Shown here: positions 52,234 through 61,387 of the stretch, one piece after another | How the letters are laid out: the number at the start of each line of letters is the position of its first letter | Position numbering within the stretch: the first letter of the stretch is position 1 | Assembly (NCBI RefSeq): GCF_001613165.1 | Contig: NZ_BDBV01000044.1 | Span: 62,001-126,000 of the forward strand | Length of the DNA stretch: 64,000 nucleotides | Reading direction: 5' to 3' | Source: Nocardia mexicana NBRC 108244 | Lineage (GTDB): Bacteria > Actinomycetota > Actinomycetes > Mycobacteriales > Mycobacteriaceae | Position numbers and translations under genes: made by a program | The notes under the pieces: generated by a model | Told to the model about the DNA's origin: nothing | The model's database searches: none | The model's input: only the letters and a program-made list of their open reading frames with translations

Positions 52234-54627
52234 GTGCAGAAGACCGAAGCCAAGCGTCCGGCCGCGATCCTGGCGGTGATGGCGTTCGCCGGGATCGTCG
52301 CGTCGTTGACGCAGACCCTGGTGGTGCCGCTGCTCGGGCAGATGCCGCAGTTGCTGCACACCAGCGCGTCCAACGCCACCTGGGTGGTGACCGCGAGCCT
52401 GCTGGCCGGTGCCGTGACCACGCCGGTGGCGGGGCGACTCGGCGATCTGATCGGCAAGCGCAAGGTGCTGCTGGCGTCGATCGTGCCGCTGGTCGTCGGT
52501 TCGGTGATCTGCGCCGTGGCGACGTCGCTGTGGCCGATGGTCATCGGGCGTGTGCTGCAGGGGATGTGCGTGGGCCTGATCCCCGTCGGCATCGCGGCGC
52601 TGCGCGATCTGCTGCCGCCGGAGCGGCTCGGGTCGGGTATCGCGCTGATCAGCTCGTCGCTGGGAATCGGCGGTGCGCTCGGCCTGCCGCTGGCCGCCGC
52701 CGTCATCGAATACAGCAGCTGGCGGGTGCTGTTCTGGGGTGTCGCCGTACTCGCCGCGCTGGTGGGTCTGCTGATCTTCGCCGTCATCCCCGCGACCCCG
52801 CCCAGCGGTGCCGGAGGGCGCTTCGATGTGCTCGGTGCGCTCGGCCTCGGTGCCGGGCTGGTCTGTCTGCTGCTTGCGGTGTCCAAGGGAGCGACCTGGG
52901 GGTGGACCAGCGGCCTCACCATCGGCTTGTTCGTCGCCGCCGTCGTGGTGCTGCTGCTGTGGGGCTGGTGGGAGCTGCGGCTGCGCGATCCGCTGGTCGA
53001 TCTGCGGGTGACGGCGCGGCCGCAGGTGCTGCTGACCAATGCCGCGTCGATCGTGGTCGGAATGGCCATGTACGCGCAGTCGCTGATCGTGCCGCAACTG
53101 TTGCAGCTGCCGGAGTCCACCGGGTACGGCCTGGGTCAGTCGATGATGGCGATGGGGCTGTGGATGGCGCCCGCCGGTCTGATGATGATGGCGGTGTCCC
53201 CGATCGGCGCCAAGCTGTCGGCGCTGAGCGGGCCCAAGGTCACCCTGATCGTCGGGTGTGTCGTCATCGCCGGCGGTTACGGCTCGTCGATCGGCCTGAT
53301 GAGCACCACCTGGGGACTGCTGGTGGTCACCCTCATCATCAATGTCGGTGTCGGATTCGCCTACGGCGCCATGCCCGCCCTGGTGATGGGGGCGGTGCCG
53401 CAGTCGGAAACGGCGGCGGCCAACAGCTTCAACACGCTGATGCGCTCGATCGGAACGTCGACGGCCGCGGCGGTGATCGGCGCGGTACTGGCGCAGTTGA
53501 GCACGACGCTCGGCGGTCATTCCATCCCGACCGAGAACGGTTTCCGGGTCGGCCTGCTGATCGGCTGCGGCGTGGCCGCCCTCGGCGCGGTGGTCGCGGT
53601 CTTCATCCCCGGGCGGCGGGCCGCCGCGACGCACACCCCCCGTCATGCGGCCGATACCGACCGCGCGCCGGAGCCGGATGATGCTGCCGTGCAGTCCATT
53701 CCGGCACAGACATTGGTGAGCAGCCCCGCGGAGCGGTCGATGCCGGTGGTGGCGGCCGCGGGCGCGAACGGCACGGCGCGCAACGGTTCCGGTGAACCCT
53801 CGATGGCGGGCGGGCCGGTCCTGCACGGCCGGGTGCACGATACCCGGGGCGCGGCGGTCACCGGTGCGACACTGACGTTGATCTCACCCTCCGGGCAGCA
53901 GCTGGGCAGGGCGCTGTCGCGGTCCGACGGATACTACGAACTGGCCGCACCGACATCCGGGTCCTACGTGCTCATCGCCTCCGCCGAGGGCCGCCGCCCC
54001 GACGCGTCGACGGTCTCACTCGGTGACCGCCCGGTGTCCTGCGATGTCACCCTGTCCGCGATGGCCGGGCTGGCGGGCACGGTGACGCGGGCCGGTGATC
54101 GGACTCCGGTCCCGAACGCACACGTGTCGGCGCTCGATCTGCGCGGCGAGGTATTGGCTTCCGCGGAAACCGATCTCGACGGCCGGTTCGGGGTCGACGA
54201 GTTGCCGGAGGGCGAGTTCACGGTCGCGGTCAGCGCATTCGGATTTCATCCGACGGCCGTTCCCGTGCGGGTCTCGGGCAGCGACACCACCCGGATCGAG
54301 GTGGCGTTGCGGCCGGGTGTGCGGCTGCGCGGCGTGGTGCGGGCGGCCGACGGGCGACCCGTGGCGGATGCCTATGTGACGCTGGCGGATTCGCTGGGCA
54401 ATGTGGTCGACACCCTCACCACGGGATCCGACGGCACCTACGGCTTCGGCAACCTCGACGAGGGCAGCTACACGGTGGTCGCCAGCGGCTACGCCCCGGT
54501 GACCACGCGAGTGAGCGTCCGCGGCGGAGACGTCGGCTCCGTCGATATGGAGCTGAGTCATGAATCGTCGACGCTGCCGGTGGTGAGTGTCGTCGACCGC
54601 AACGGCTTCCCGGAAGACCGGCGATAA
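52234..54627 (+). CDS. MFS drug-efflux transporter (DHA2 type) fused to three carboxypeptidase-regulatory-like domains
   Basis: A 797-residue protein. Residues ~1-470 form a 14-helix EmrB/QacA-type proton antiporter (AGRLGDLIGKRKVLLASIVPLV carries the loop 2-3 motif; PPSGAGGRFDVLGALGLGAGLVCLLL). After a Pro/Ala linker come three repeats with the beta-sandwich pattern of carboxypeptidase regulatory domains: LHGRVHDTRGAAVTGATLTL...SDGYYELAAPTSGSYVLIAS, LAGTVTRAGDRTPVPNAHVSAL, and LRGVVRAADGRPVADAYVTLAD...SDGTYGFGNLDEGSYTVVAS. GTG at 52234 is chosen for AGGGAG nine bases upstream; ATG at 52216 lacks one. Appended domains could bind cell-wall or surface partners. Confidence 0.88.
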   Translation: MQKTEAKRPAAILAVMAFAGIVASLTQTLVVPLLGQMPQLLHTSASNATWVVTASLLAGAVTTPVAGRLGDLIGKRKVLLASIVPLVVGSVICAVATSLWPMVIGRVLQGMCVGLIPVGIAALRDLLPPERLGSGIALISSSLGIGGALGLPLAAAVIEYSSWRVLFWGVAVLAALVGLLIFAVIPATPPSGAGGRFDVLGALGLGAGLVCLLLAVSKGATWGWTSGLTIGLFVAAVVVLLLWGWWELRLRDPLVDLRVTARPQVLLTNAASIVVGMAMYAQSLIVPQLLQLPESTGYGLGQSMMAMGLWMAPAGLMMMAVSPIGAKLSALSGPKVTLIVGCVVIAGGYGSSIGLMSTTWGLLVVTLIINVGVGFAYGAMPALVMGAVPQSETAAANSFNTLMRSIGTSTAAAVIGAVLAQLSTTLGGHSIPTENGFRVGLLIGCGVAALGAVVAVFIPGRRAAATHTPRHAADTDRAPEPDDAAVQSIPAQTLVSSPAERSMPVVAAAGANGTARNGSGEPSMAGGPVLHGRVHDTRGAAVTGATLTLISPSGQQLGRALSRSDGYYELAAPTSGSYVLIASAEGRRPDASTVSLGDRPVSCDVTLSAMAGLAGTVTRAGDRTPVPNAHVSALDLRGEVLASAETDLDGRFGVDELPEGEFTVAVSAFGFHPTAVPVRVSGSDTTRIEVALRPGVRLRGVVRAADGRPVADAYVTLADSLGNVVDTLTTGSDGTYGFGNLDEGSYTVVASGYAPVTTRVSVRGGDVGSVDMELSHESSTLPVVSVVDRNGFPEDRR

Positions 54628-54689
54628 CCTCGGTCGCAGTGGGTTCCGGCCGAGAGCGCGCCGGAACGACGGCGAGTGCCGTTGCGCAG

Positions 54690-55400
54690 CTACAGCCCGG
54701 CGGCCGACTTCGCCTGGGACAGCACCGCTTCGAGCATGGCCGGGGTGAGTCTGCCGGTGAAGGTGTTCTGCTGGCTGACGTGGTAGGAGCCGAACAGTTC
54801 CAGCGGGTTCCGGTCGTCGCGGGCCGGGGCGATCGAATATCGCACCCCGTGACCGAATTTCGGGCGCGGTCGCGGCACCTCCCACCCCGCCTCGGTCAGC
54901 GCGGGCATGAGCGCCTGCCAGCCCCACCCGCCGAGCACCACGATCGAGCGCACGGTGGGCGCGAGCAGTCCCAGTTCGGTGATCAGCCAGTGTCGGCACC
55001 GATCGCGTTCGTCCGGGGTCGGCTTGTTGTCCGGCGGCGCGCAGTGGACGGGCGCGGTGACCCGCGCGCCGAGCAGTTCGAATCCGTCGCCGCGGTGGGT
55101 GGCGGTCGGCTGATTGGCCAGGCCGACCTCGTACATGGCGGCATAGAGCACATCGCCGCTGCGGTCTCCGGTGAACATCCGCCCGGTCCGGTTCCCGCCG
55201 TGCGCCGCGGGCGCCAGCCCGACGACCAGCAGCCGGGCATCGGCGGGCCCATACCCTGTCACGGGGCGGCCCCAGTAGGTCTCGTCGCGGAAGGACGCGC
55301 GTTTCTCTCGCGCCACGCGCTCGCGCCAGGCCACCAGCCGCGGGCAGGCGCGGCAGTCGGCGAGCGCCGCGTCCATCGCGGCCAGATTCCGGTACACCAT
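54690..55400 (-). CDS. udgB: Uracil-DNA glycosylase, family 5 (UdgB)
   Basis: A 236-residue DNA repair enzyme that removes uracil and other damaged bases. Motif 1 reads GLAPAAHGGNRTGRMFTGD, lacking the polar catalytic residue of families 1 and 4, and motif 2 reads YHVSQQNTFTG, both as in UdgB. The N-terminal CRACPRLVAWRERV and the later Cys (CAPPDNKPTPDERDRC) fit the 4Fe-4S cluster of this class. ATG at 55400 has GGAGG upstream. Confidence 0.9.
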   Translation of the reverse strand: MVYRNLAAMDAALADCRACPRLVAWRERVAREKRASFRDETYWGRPVTGYGPADARLLVVGLAPAAHGGNRTGRMFTGDRSGDVLYAAMYEVGLANQPTATHRGDGFELLGARVTAPVHCAPPDNKPTPDERDRCRHWLITELGLLAPTVRSIVVLGGWGWQALMPALTEAGWEVPRPRPKFGHGVRYSIAPARDDRNPLELFGSYHVSQQNTFTGRLTPAMLEAVLSQAKSAAGL

Positions 55401-55677
55401 CCGGGCGGACCTCCAGATCTACGATGTATGGATAACTACGAGTTTGCATTGCTGCGGTCGGCTGCCGGGCCGATTGCGCCCGGCCGCCACGGAAACCGCC
55501 TTGACCACGCCCGGAGGACCGCGACACGGCGTCCGGCCGGGTCATGCCGGGCGGCGAAGTCGTGTCGCCGATCTCTCACGGGGTGGGTTGATAGCATGAC
55601 GTTCCTGGCCGGACGGTATGCGCGGCAGCCACCGCGTTGCGCGCAGCCCACGCGATCACCTCGAGAGAGTTTCTTCC

Positions 55678-56124
55678 ATGCAGTTTGAGATCGTCGAGCG
55701 GGACGAGACGTGGGTCGCCGGGCTCCCGGTGCGGAGTCCCAAACGCCCGCTCGGAGAGCTGCGTGACCACGATCTGGAGGCGGCCTGGGCCACGGTCCTG
55801 CACCAGGACCTCGGCGGTCCGCTGGCGTCGGCGTACACCGACTTCTCGCACGAGCTGAACACCTTCAACACCCAGATCGTCGGTTACGAGTGCAAGTCGT
55901 TCGACGAGGTCACCCGCGGTCACATCATCGCGCGGCTACCGCGCGGTCCCTACGCGCGATTCTCCTCGGTGGGCAACTTCCCCCAGATCATGACCGATCT
56001 ATGGACCCAGATCGCCTACGCCGAGGAACACAAGCAGATCAAACGGACCTACACGGGGGACTTCGAGTGCTATCCGCACGCCTACAAGATCGATCTGTAC
56101 CTGGCGGTCGAGGTGCAGGCATGA
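55678..56124 (+). CDS. GyrI-like/effector-binding domain protein
   Basis: A 148-residue protein of the bacterial transcription activator effector-binding (integron-associated) type: GHIIARLPRGPYARFSSVGNFPQIMTDLWTQIAYAEEHKQIKRTYTGDFECYP. It has no DNA-binding domain, so it would bind a small molecule or protein on its own. ATG at 55678 follows GAGAGAG. Coupled by ATGA overlap to a second protein of the same fold. Confidence 0.8.
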   Translation: MQFEIVERDETWVAGLPVRSPKRPLGELRDHDLEAAWATVLHQDLGGPLASAYTDFSHELNTFNTQIVGYECKSFDEVTRGHIIARLPRGPYARFSSVGNFPQIMTDLWTQIAYAEEHKQIKRTYTGDFECYPHAYKIDLYLAVEVQA

Positions 56125-56555
56125 CCTATTCGATCGTGGTGCGCGAGGCGGGGATCTACGGCGGCCTGGTGGTGCCGCGGGTGCGCCCGAGTTTCAAGGT
56201 GAGCAACAGCGAGCTGATCGAGTTCCTGCGCGATCGGCTGCGCGACCGCGACGGCGCCGACCACCCGCTGTACACGGTGTACGTGCCCGACCCGTCCGGC
56301 AATTACAACGTGCTGGTCAGCTACGACTACCCGGCCGTCGACGCGGTGCCGGTCGGCGATGTGCTGATCCGGGTCCCCAAGGGCGTGTACGCCCGCTTCG
56401 AGCCCAACGGCGACTATCACGACCCGGTCGAGGACGTCTGGGCGCAGGTCGACGACGCGACGGCCTCGGCCGAGATCACCCGGGCCTACCGTGAGGAGAT
56501 CGAGATCTGGCGCGGATCGGCCGAGGTGGAGCTGCTCATCTCCATCCTCGTTTAG
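56121..56555 (+). CDS. Second GyrI-like/effector-binding domain protein
   Basis: A 144-residue paralogue of its neighbour, with the equivalent stretch DVLIRVPKGVYARFEPNGDYHDPVEDVWAQVDDATASAEITRAYREEIEIW. ATG at 56121 overlaps the upstream stop. Tight coupling of two related, divergent copies suggests a heterodimer forming one ligand pocket. Function unknown. Confidence 0.78.
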   Translation: MTYSIVVREAGIYGGLVVPRVRPSFKVSNSELIEFLRDRLRDRDGADHPLYTVYVPDPSGNYNVLVSYDYPAVDAVPVGDVLIRVPKGVYARFEPNGDYHDPVEDVWAQVDDATASAEITRAYREEIEIWRGSAEVELLISILV

Positions 56556-56809
56556 GTAGCCGTTCAGTAGCTACTCTGGTACCAACCGGTCTTTAGATTC
56601 TGTCCGGTTATCAACCTACTCCCTCTGACCTGGGCAGATTTCGAACCGTCCGCTCAGGTTTCGGAAGATTTGCCGGACGTCTGGTCAATTCCGGTCGGAT
56701 GACGGATACTGCCTAGGCGGCCACACCCCGGATACCGGACACGGTCCGGCCGGTGCGGGGAGGGCCGGATGGTCGCGCGGCACCGCGCAGCAAACGGAGT
56801 AGGAACTGT

Positions 56810-57046
56810 ATGACTGTCCCAGCGAGCGCGGTCGGCCCGACGACAGCCGCGGATGCGAGCGCGCACGAGAGTCTTCGGAGTGTGCCGATTCGGTGGGATA
56901 CTCGGACTTACGAGGCAAATGCTGCGAAGTTGCGAGATGCACTGTTACGTGCCGAGCCGGATGCGCCCGGGACGGAAGCCCGTTGCTGGTATGCGGTGTT
57001 TGCCGACGCGCGGAGAGCAAGGATGCTGCGCCGGTATGGAAATTGA
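56810..57046 (+). CDS. Small hypothetical protein (78 aa)
   Basis: ATG at 56810 follows GGAGTAGGAA. The product (TVPASAVGPTTAADASAHES..., then TYEANAAKLRDALLRAEPDAPGTEARCWYAVFADARRARMLRRYG) is an Ala-rich helix with a basic end and no known motif. It overlaps the next small frame by 11 bp, and that one overlaps the GGDEF-EAL gene, so the three look co-translated. Confidence 0.45.
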   Translation: MTVPASAVGPTTAADASAHESLRSVPIRWDTRTYEANAAKLRDALLRAEPDAPGTEARCWYAVFADARRARMLRRYGN

Positions 57047-57254
57047 GATCGACTACTTGCGGCGCTCCCGCGAACTCGCCGCGATTTCATCGGAATCCGC
57101 CTATACACTAGCGTCACTTCAGGGCGGATTCATCGACCTGCTGGGGGTGCCGGTACGACACAGTAAGGCGTTGGTACTTAGTCCGAGTCACGAGCCGGGT
57201 GCGACTGTCGGCGACGGATGGCTTCCGGCCCATGACGCGGATGCCCGCGGATAG
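57036..57254 (+). CDS. Small hypothetical protein (72 aa)
   Basis: ATG at 57036 lies within the previous frame's end. The product starts EIEIDYLRRSRELAAISSES and has a hydrophobic middle (YTLASLQGGFIDLLGVPVRH). Its 3' end overlaps the start of the GGDEF-EAL gene by 23 bp. No family recognised; it could be a regulator of the cyclic-di-GMP enzyme or a chance frame. Confidence 0.4.
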   Translation: MEIEIDYLRRSRELAAISSESAYTLASLQGGFIDLLGVPVRHSKALVLSPSHEPGATVGDGWLPAHDADARG

Positions 57255-59139
57255 CACGATCGGAGACAAGGTGCCTCGGCGAACGCTCGACTCACTGGTG
57301 ACTCAGGTTGCCGCGGAGTTGATGGGTGTCGACGCCACGACGATGGTGGCGGCGACCGAACGCGTGCTGGCCAAGCTGGTCGAGTACTTCGACGTCGACT
57401 TCAGTTTCGTCCGTCATACCGACCGGGAGCGGCGCGCGACGGTGCTGGTGGCCGAATGGCCGCGGCGCCCGTCCGTTCCCGATCCGGACCCGCTCGAGGT
57501 CGTCTACTTCGATCAGGCCGACTCCGTCTTCCGCGCGATGGAGTACGCGACCGAGCCGATGATCGTCCGCCCCACACCGGAATTCGCCGACTACCAGGAG
57601 ACGATCCGGAAGTCGTCGGGCATCTCCGGGGTCACCTCGGCGACCGTGCCGCTGATGTCTCGCGGCGAGCCGACCGGTCTGCTCGGCTTCATGAAGCTGA
57701 GCGACCGGGAGTGGAGCACCCGGGAAATCAACGTGCTCAAGGCGATTGCGGCACTGCTGGGGCAATTGCAGGCCCGCGTGGTCGCCGAGGAGCGGCTGCG
57801 CTACATCGCCCTGCACGACGATCTCACCGGCCTGGCGAATCGGCGCGCCCTGCTCGAGCACATGGAGGAGCGGCTGCGCCCGGGCAGCCCCGGGCCGGTG
57901 GCCGCGTTCTTCCTCGATCTCGATCGTTTGAAGGCGCTCAACGATTTTCTCGGTCATACCGCCGGAGACAATTTCATTCGGACCCTTTCCATTCGGCTGC
58001 AGGAGCATCTCGACCCGAACGATATGATCGCCCGCCTCGGCGGTGACGAGTTCGTGATCGTGCCCGCCAAACCGATGGATGCGGTGGCCGCGGAATTGGA
58101 AGCCACCCGGATTCACCAATTGATCATCAGGCGTGTCTCCGTCGGCGGGGAATCCGTCAGCCGCGGTGCGAGTGTCGGTGTGGCATTGGGGATTCCGGGT
58201 GAGACGACGGTCGCCGATGTGTTGCGGAGAGCCGATCACGCACTGCTGTCGGCGAAATCCGGTGGTGGCGACGGGGTTGCTGTCTTCACCGATGCCATGC
58301 GCGCGCAATTCGAATTGCAGGACGATGTCGAGCTGAACCTGCGCGGCGCGGTGTCCGACGGTTCGCTGCTGCTGCACTATCAGCCGGAGGTCGACCTGCG
58401 CACGGGCCGCATCGTCGCGCTGGAGGCGCTGGTGCGCTGGCAGCACCCGACGCGCGGGCTGCTGCCGCCGGGCGCGTTCGTCGGGGTGGCCGAGGCGACG
58501 AATCTGGCGGGCGAGCTCGGCCGCTGGGTGATCCGGTCGGCCTGCGCCCAGTTCGCGGAGTGGCGGCGGCGCGGGCTGGCCTCGAATGTGGTGATCCGGA
58601 TCAACGTGTCGCCGGTGCAACTGGTCAGCCTCGACTTCGTGGAGCGCGTCGAAGATGAGCTGCGCCGCTTCGGAATCGACGGCAGCTCGGTATGCCTGGA
58701 GATCACCGAGCACGTGGTGGTGCAGGATCTCGCGCGGACCCAGGTCACGCTGCGCGGGCTCAAGCGGATGGGCGTGCAGATCGCCATCGACGATTTCGGG
58801 ACGGGCTACAGTTCGCTGTCGCATCTGAAGGCGCTGCCGGTGGACGCGGTCAAGATCGATCGTGGTTTCGTGCAGCGGCTGGGGGTCAGCACCGACGATC
58901 TCGCCATCGTGAAATCCATTGTCGGCCTGGCCGGTTCGTTCGGGCTCGGCGTCGTGGGCGAGGGTGTGGAGACAGCCGTCGCGGCCCGCACGCTGGTCGG
59001 CCTGGGCTGCTACCGGGCACAGGGCTTCCTGATCGCCCGGCCGATGCCGGGCGACGAGGTCGAGACCCACCTGACGCTGGGGCGGATCCCGCTCGACCTC
59101 GAGCTACCCAGGGTGTCCCGGGGCGCCAACCGGATCTGA
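57232..59139 (+). CDS. GAF-GGDEF-EAL protein (diguanylate cyclase/phosphodiesterase)
   Basis: A 635-residue cytoplasmic signalling enzyme that makes and/or breaks cyclic di-GMP. A GAF-like sensor (residues ~20-195, VEYFDVDFSFVRHTDRERRATVLVAEW...) precedes a GGDEF domain with intact GGDEF in MIARLGGDEFVIV, and an EAL domain with EALVRW, NVSPVQL, DDFGTGYSSL and KIDRGFV. The inhibitory RxxD site upstream of GGDEF reads DxxD (DPND), so product feedback may be absent. Both catalytic domains look active. ATG at 57232 or 57241. Confidence 0.93.
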   Translation: MTRMPADSTIGDKVPRRTLDSLVTQVAAELMGVDATTMVAATERVLAKLVEYFDVDFSFVRHTDRERRATVLVAEWPRRPSVPDPDPLEVVYFDQADSVFRAMEYATEPMIVRPTPEFADYQETIRKSSGISGVTSATVPLMSRGEPTGLLGFMKLSDREWSTREINVLKAIAALLGQLQARVVAEERLRYIALHDDLTGLANRRALLEHMEERLRPGSPGPVAAFFLDLDRLKALNDFLGHTAGDNFIRTLSIRLQEHLDPNDMIARLGGDEFVIVPAKPMDAVAAELEATRIHQLIIRRVSVGGESVSRGASVGVALGIPGETTVADVLRRADHALLSAKSGGGDGVAVFTDAMRAQFELQDDVELNLRGAVSDGSLLLHYQPEVDLRTGRIVALEALVRWQHPTRGLLPPGAFVGVAEATNLAGELGRWVIRSACAQFAEWRRRGLASNVVIRINVSPVQLVSLDFVERVEDELRRFGIDGSSVCLEITEHVVVQDLARTQVTLRGLKRMGVQIAIDDFGTGYSSLSHLKALPVDAVKIDRGFVQRLGVSTDDLAIVKSIVGLAGSFGLGVVGEGVETAVAARTLVGLGCYRAQGFLIARPMPGDEVETHLTLGRIPLDLELPRVSRGANRI

Positions 59140-59185
59140 CCGCGGCACCGCCGGGGCTGCCGACCCGGCCCGTGGGGGTTCTGCC

Positions 59186-60166
59186 ATGCTTTCCGCCATG
59201 ACCGGCAACGACTGGCTCCTGGTGGAGACGCTCGGCTCGGAGCCGACGGTCGTCGCCGACGGCCGCCGGGCCCGGGAGTGGACGAGCGTGTCCCGGTCGC
59301 GGCGCACGGTCGGCCCGAAGGCCGCCGATCTGATGACCACGCTCGTCGATCGCCTCCGACACGGTTCGGATCCGGAGGTCCGGATCGCCGCCGATGGGCT
59401 GTGTGGGGTGGTCCTTCCGGTCCGCTGTGCGTTCGGCTCCGTGCACGGCGTGCAGCTGTGGGTAGGGGAGTCCGGCGACCGCCCGCCGCCGCGACCGGCG
59501 GTGGCGGCCTGGGACTGGATGTCGGAAACCGAACTGGCACACCACGGTCCGGGCCTGGAGGAGCTGGTCTTCGGCAGGGCGCCGCAGGACGTCCGGGCGG
59601 TGCGGACGCCGCCGGAGGTATTCGGCCGGATGGTGCGTTTCGACGGCCGGATGGAGTACATGGCGATCGTCGCGGGGACCGATCCCACGGGTTTCTGGCA
59701 GGGCGAGGCGGACTTTCGCGGTGACGACGGGCGGGTACGGGTCATCCGCATGGTGGTGCGCGTGCACCGCGGCGAGAAGCACGTGACGCGGGCGCTGGTC
59801 TACGAGGCCACCGATACCAGCTCACAGCCCGCCGCGGACCTGGCGATGACCCGTGCCGTCGCACGGGCCGCCGGTGTCGGCGTCGGCTTCGTGGAACTCG
59901 TGATGGGGCTCGTCTACGAGTGGACCAACGAGCCGCCGCCCCCGCTGCAGCGCTGGCTGACCGAGCGGCCGCAACTGCATCCCGACGACGTGGCGGCCTA
60001 CCGCGAGGCATGCCGGGAGGTTTCGTCGGCCGGGCGCATTCGTGAGCTGGTCTACAGGATACGTTTCAGCGGCACCGACTGGATCGCGGTGCAGGCGGAA
60101 CTGTCGCGGCTGGGCGACGAGCCCGCGGCGGGCCTGATTCGCGTCGCCCCCGCGTCGCCCGATTAG
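59186..60166 (+). CDS. Rv3651-like PAS/GAF-fold protein
   Basis: A 326-residue protein that I recognise as similar to mycobacterial Rv3651-type proteins: N-terminal NDWLLVETLGSEPTVVADGRRAREWTSVSRSRR, a middle VHGVQLWVGESGDRPPPRPAVAAWDW, and a C-terminal helical part. No enzymatic motif is seen; it is thought to be a sensor or regulatory domain protein. ATG at 59186 follows GGGGG; ATG at 59198 is an alternative. It follows the cyclic-di-GMP enzyme by 46 bp and may share its transcript. Confidence 0.78.
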   Translation: MLSAMTGNDWLLVETLGSEPTVVADGRRAREWTSVSRSRRTVGPKAADLMTTLVDRLRHGSDPEVRIAADGLCGVVLPVRCAFGSVHGVQLWVGESGDRPPPRPAVAAWDWMSETELAHHGPGLEELVFGRAPQDVRAVRTPPEVFGRMVRFDGRMEYMAIVAGTDPTGFWQGEADFRGDDGRVRVIRMVVRVHRGEKHVTRALVYEATDTSSQPAADLAMTRAVARAAGVGVGFVELVMGLVYEWTNEPPPPLQRWLTERPQLHPDDVAAYREACREVSSAGRIRELVYRIRFSGTDWIAVQAELSRLGDEPAAGLIRVAPASPD

Positions 60167-60234
60167 CCGATCCTTCCGCTCCCGTTCACGCTCTGTTGGC
60201 CGTCCCGGCGTGGGGCCTGGGAAATATCGCCCAT

Positions 60235-61365
60235 GTGCGCATCGTCCAGCTGGCGAATTTCTACGGTCCGCGCTCCGGCGGGCTGCGCACCGCCCTGCAT
60301 CACCTCGGCGCGGGATACGCGACGGCCGGGCACGAGGTGGTGCTCGTCGTGCCGGGATCACATTGGGCCGAGGACACCCTCGATACGGGGGTGCAGCGAA
60401 TCACCGTGCCCGCCTTGGCAATTCCGTGGACAGGGGGATACCGCGCCGCCGACCCCCGGCGGGTGGCCGACGTGCTGACCGCGCTGCGACCGGACGTCCT
60501 CGAGGTGTCGGACCGGTTGACGCTGCGCGGATTCGGGCGCTGGGCGAGCCGGCGCGACATCGCCGGGGTGATGATCTCGCACGAGCGGCTGGACCGGCTG
60601 ATCGGACAGGTGCTGCCCGGGCCGATGGCGCGGCGCGCTGCCGACGCGGCCAACCGGCGCACCGCCGACGAATACGACATCGTGGTCTGCACAACGGAAT
60701 TCGCGCGGGCCGAGTTCGGGCGGATCGCCGCGCCGAATGTGGCGCTGGTGCCGCTGGGCGTGGATCTGGAGATGTTCAGTCCCCGCCGCCGCGACCGTGC
60801 CTTGCGGCAGCGGTTCGGGGCGCGGCACCTGCTGGTGCACTGCGGACGGCTGTCGGTGGAGAAGCGGGTCGATCGCAGCATCGAGGCCGTCGACGCGCTG
60901 CGCCGCGACGGTGTCGACGCGCGGCTGGTGGTGGCCGGTGACGGACCCCGGCGCGAATCGCTGCAGCGGCGGGCGCGCGGCCTGGCACCCCTGCCCGACG
61001 GCCGCCCGGCCGTCCACTTCACCGGATTCATCGACGACCGCGACCGCCTGGCGACGCTCCTGGCCAGCGCGGACGTCTCACTGGCCCCGGGCCCGCACGA
61101 GACCTTCGGCCTCGCGGCGCTGGAGGCGCTGGCGGCCGGCACGCCCGTGGTGGCCAGCCGCTCCTCGGCCCTCGCCGACATCGTCACCGCCGAGTGCGGC
61201 GCCGTCGCCGCCGACCACCCCTCCGCCTTCGCCCACGCGGTCACCGACGTCCTCGCCCTGCCCCCGACCCACCGCCGCCGCGCCGCCCGCACCCGAGCCG
61301 AACAGTTCACCTGGCCCGCCGCGGTAGCGGGGATGCTCGAGGTGCTCGGGGGTCGTGAGGGCTGA
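60235..61365 (+). CDS. GT4-family glycosyltransferase
   Basis: A 376-residue GT-B fold retaining glycosyltransferase, of the kind that builds mannose- or glucose-containing envelope lipids and polysaccharides. N-terminal RIVQLANFYGPRSGGLRTALHHL (donor-loop GG), linker VPLGVDLEMFSPRRRD, HCGRLSVEKRVDRSIEAV, and the catalytic E-x7-E in PHETFGLAALEAL. GTG at 60235 gives a start that matches the family's usual beginning. Acceptor and product are not predictable here. Confidence 0.88.
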   Translation: MRIVQLANFYGPRSGGLRTALHHLGAGYATAGHEVVLVVPGSHWAEDTLDTGVQRITVPALAIPWTGGYRAADPRRVADVLTALRPDVLEVSDRLTLRGFGRWASRRDIAGVMISHERLDRLIGQVLPGPMARRAADAANRRTADEYDIVVCTTEFARAEFGRIAAPNVALVPLGVDLEMFSPRRRDRALRQRFGARHLLVHCGRLSVEKRVDRSIEAVDALRRDGVDARLVVAGDGPRRESLQRRARGLAPLPDGRPAVHFTGFIDDRDRLATLLASADVSLAPGPHETFGLAALEALAAGTPVVASRSSALADIVTAECGAVAADHPSAFAHAVTDVLALPPTHRRRAARTRAEQFTWPAAVAGMLEVLGGREG

Positions 61366-61387
61366 CCAGCCGCATTGGGTTTCGGAT

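Noticed and set aside
57292..59070. Minus-strand frame opposite the GGDEF-EAL gene
   Set aside because: Shadow of a gene with intact GGDEF and EAL motifs; no motif of its own.
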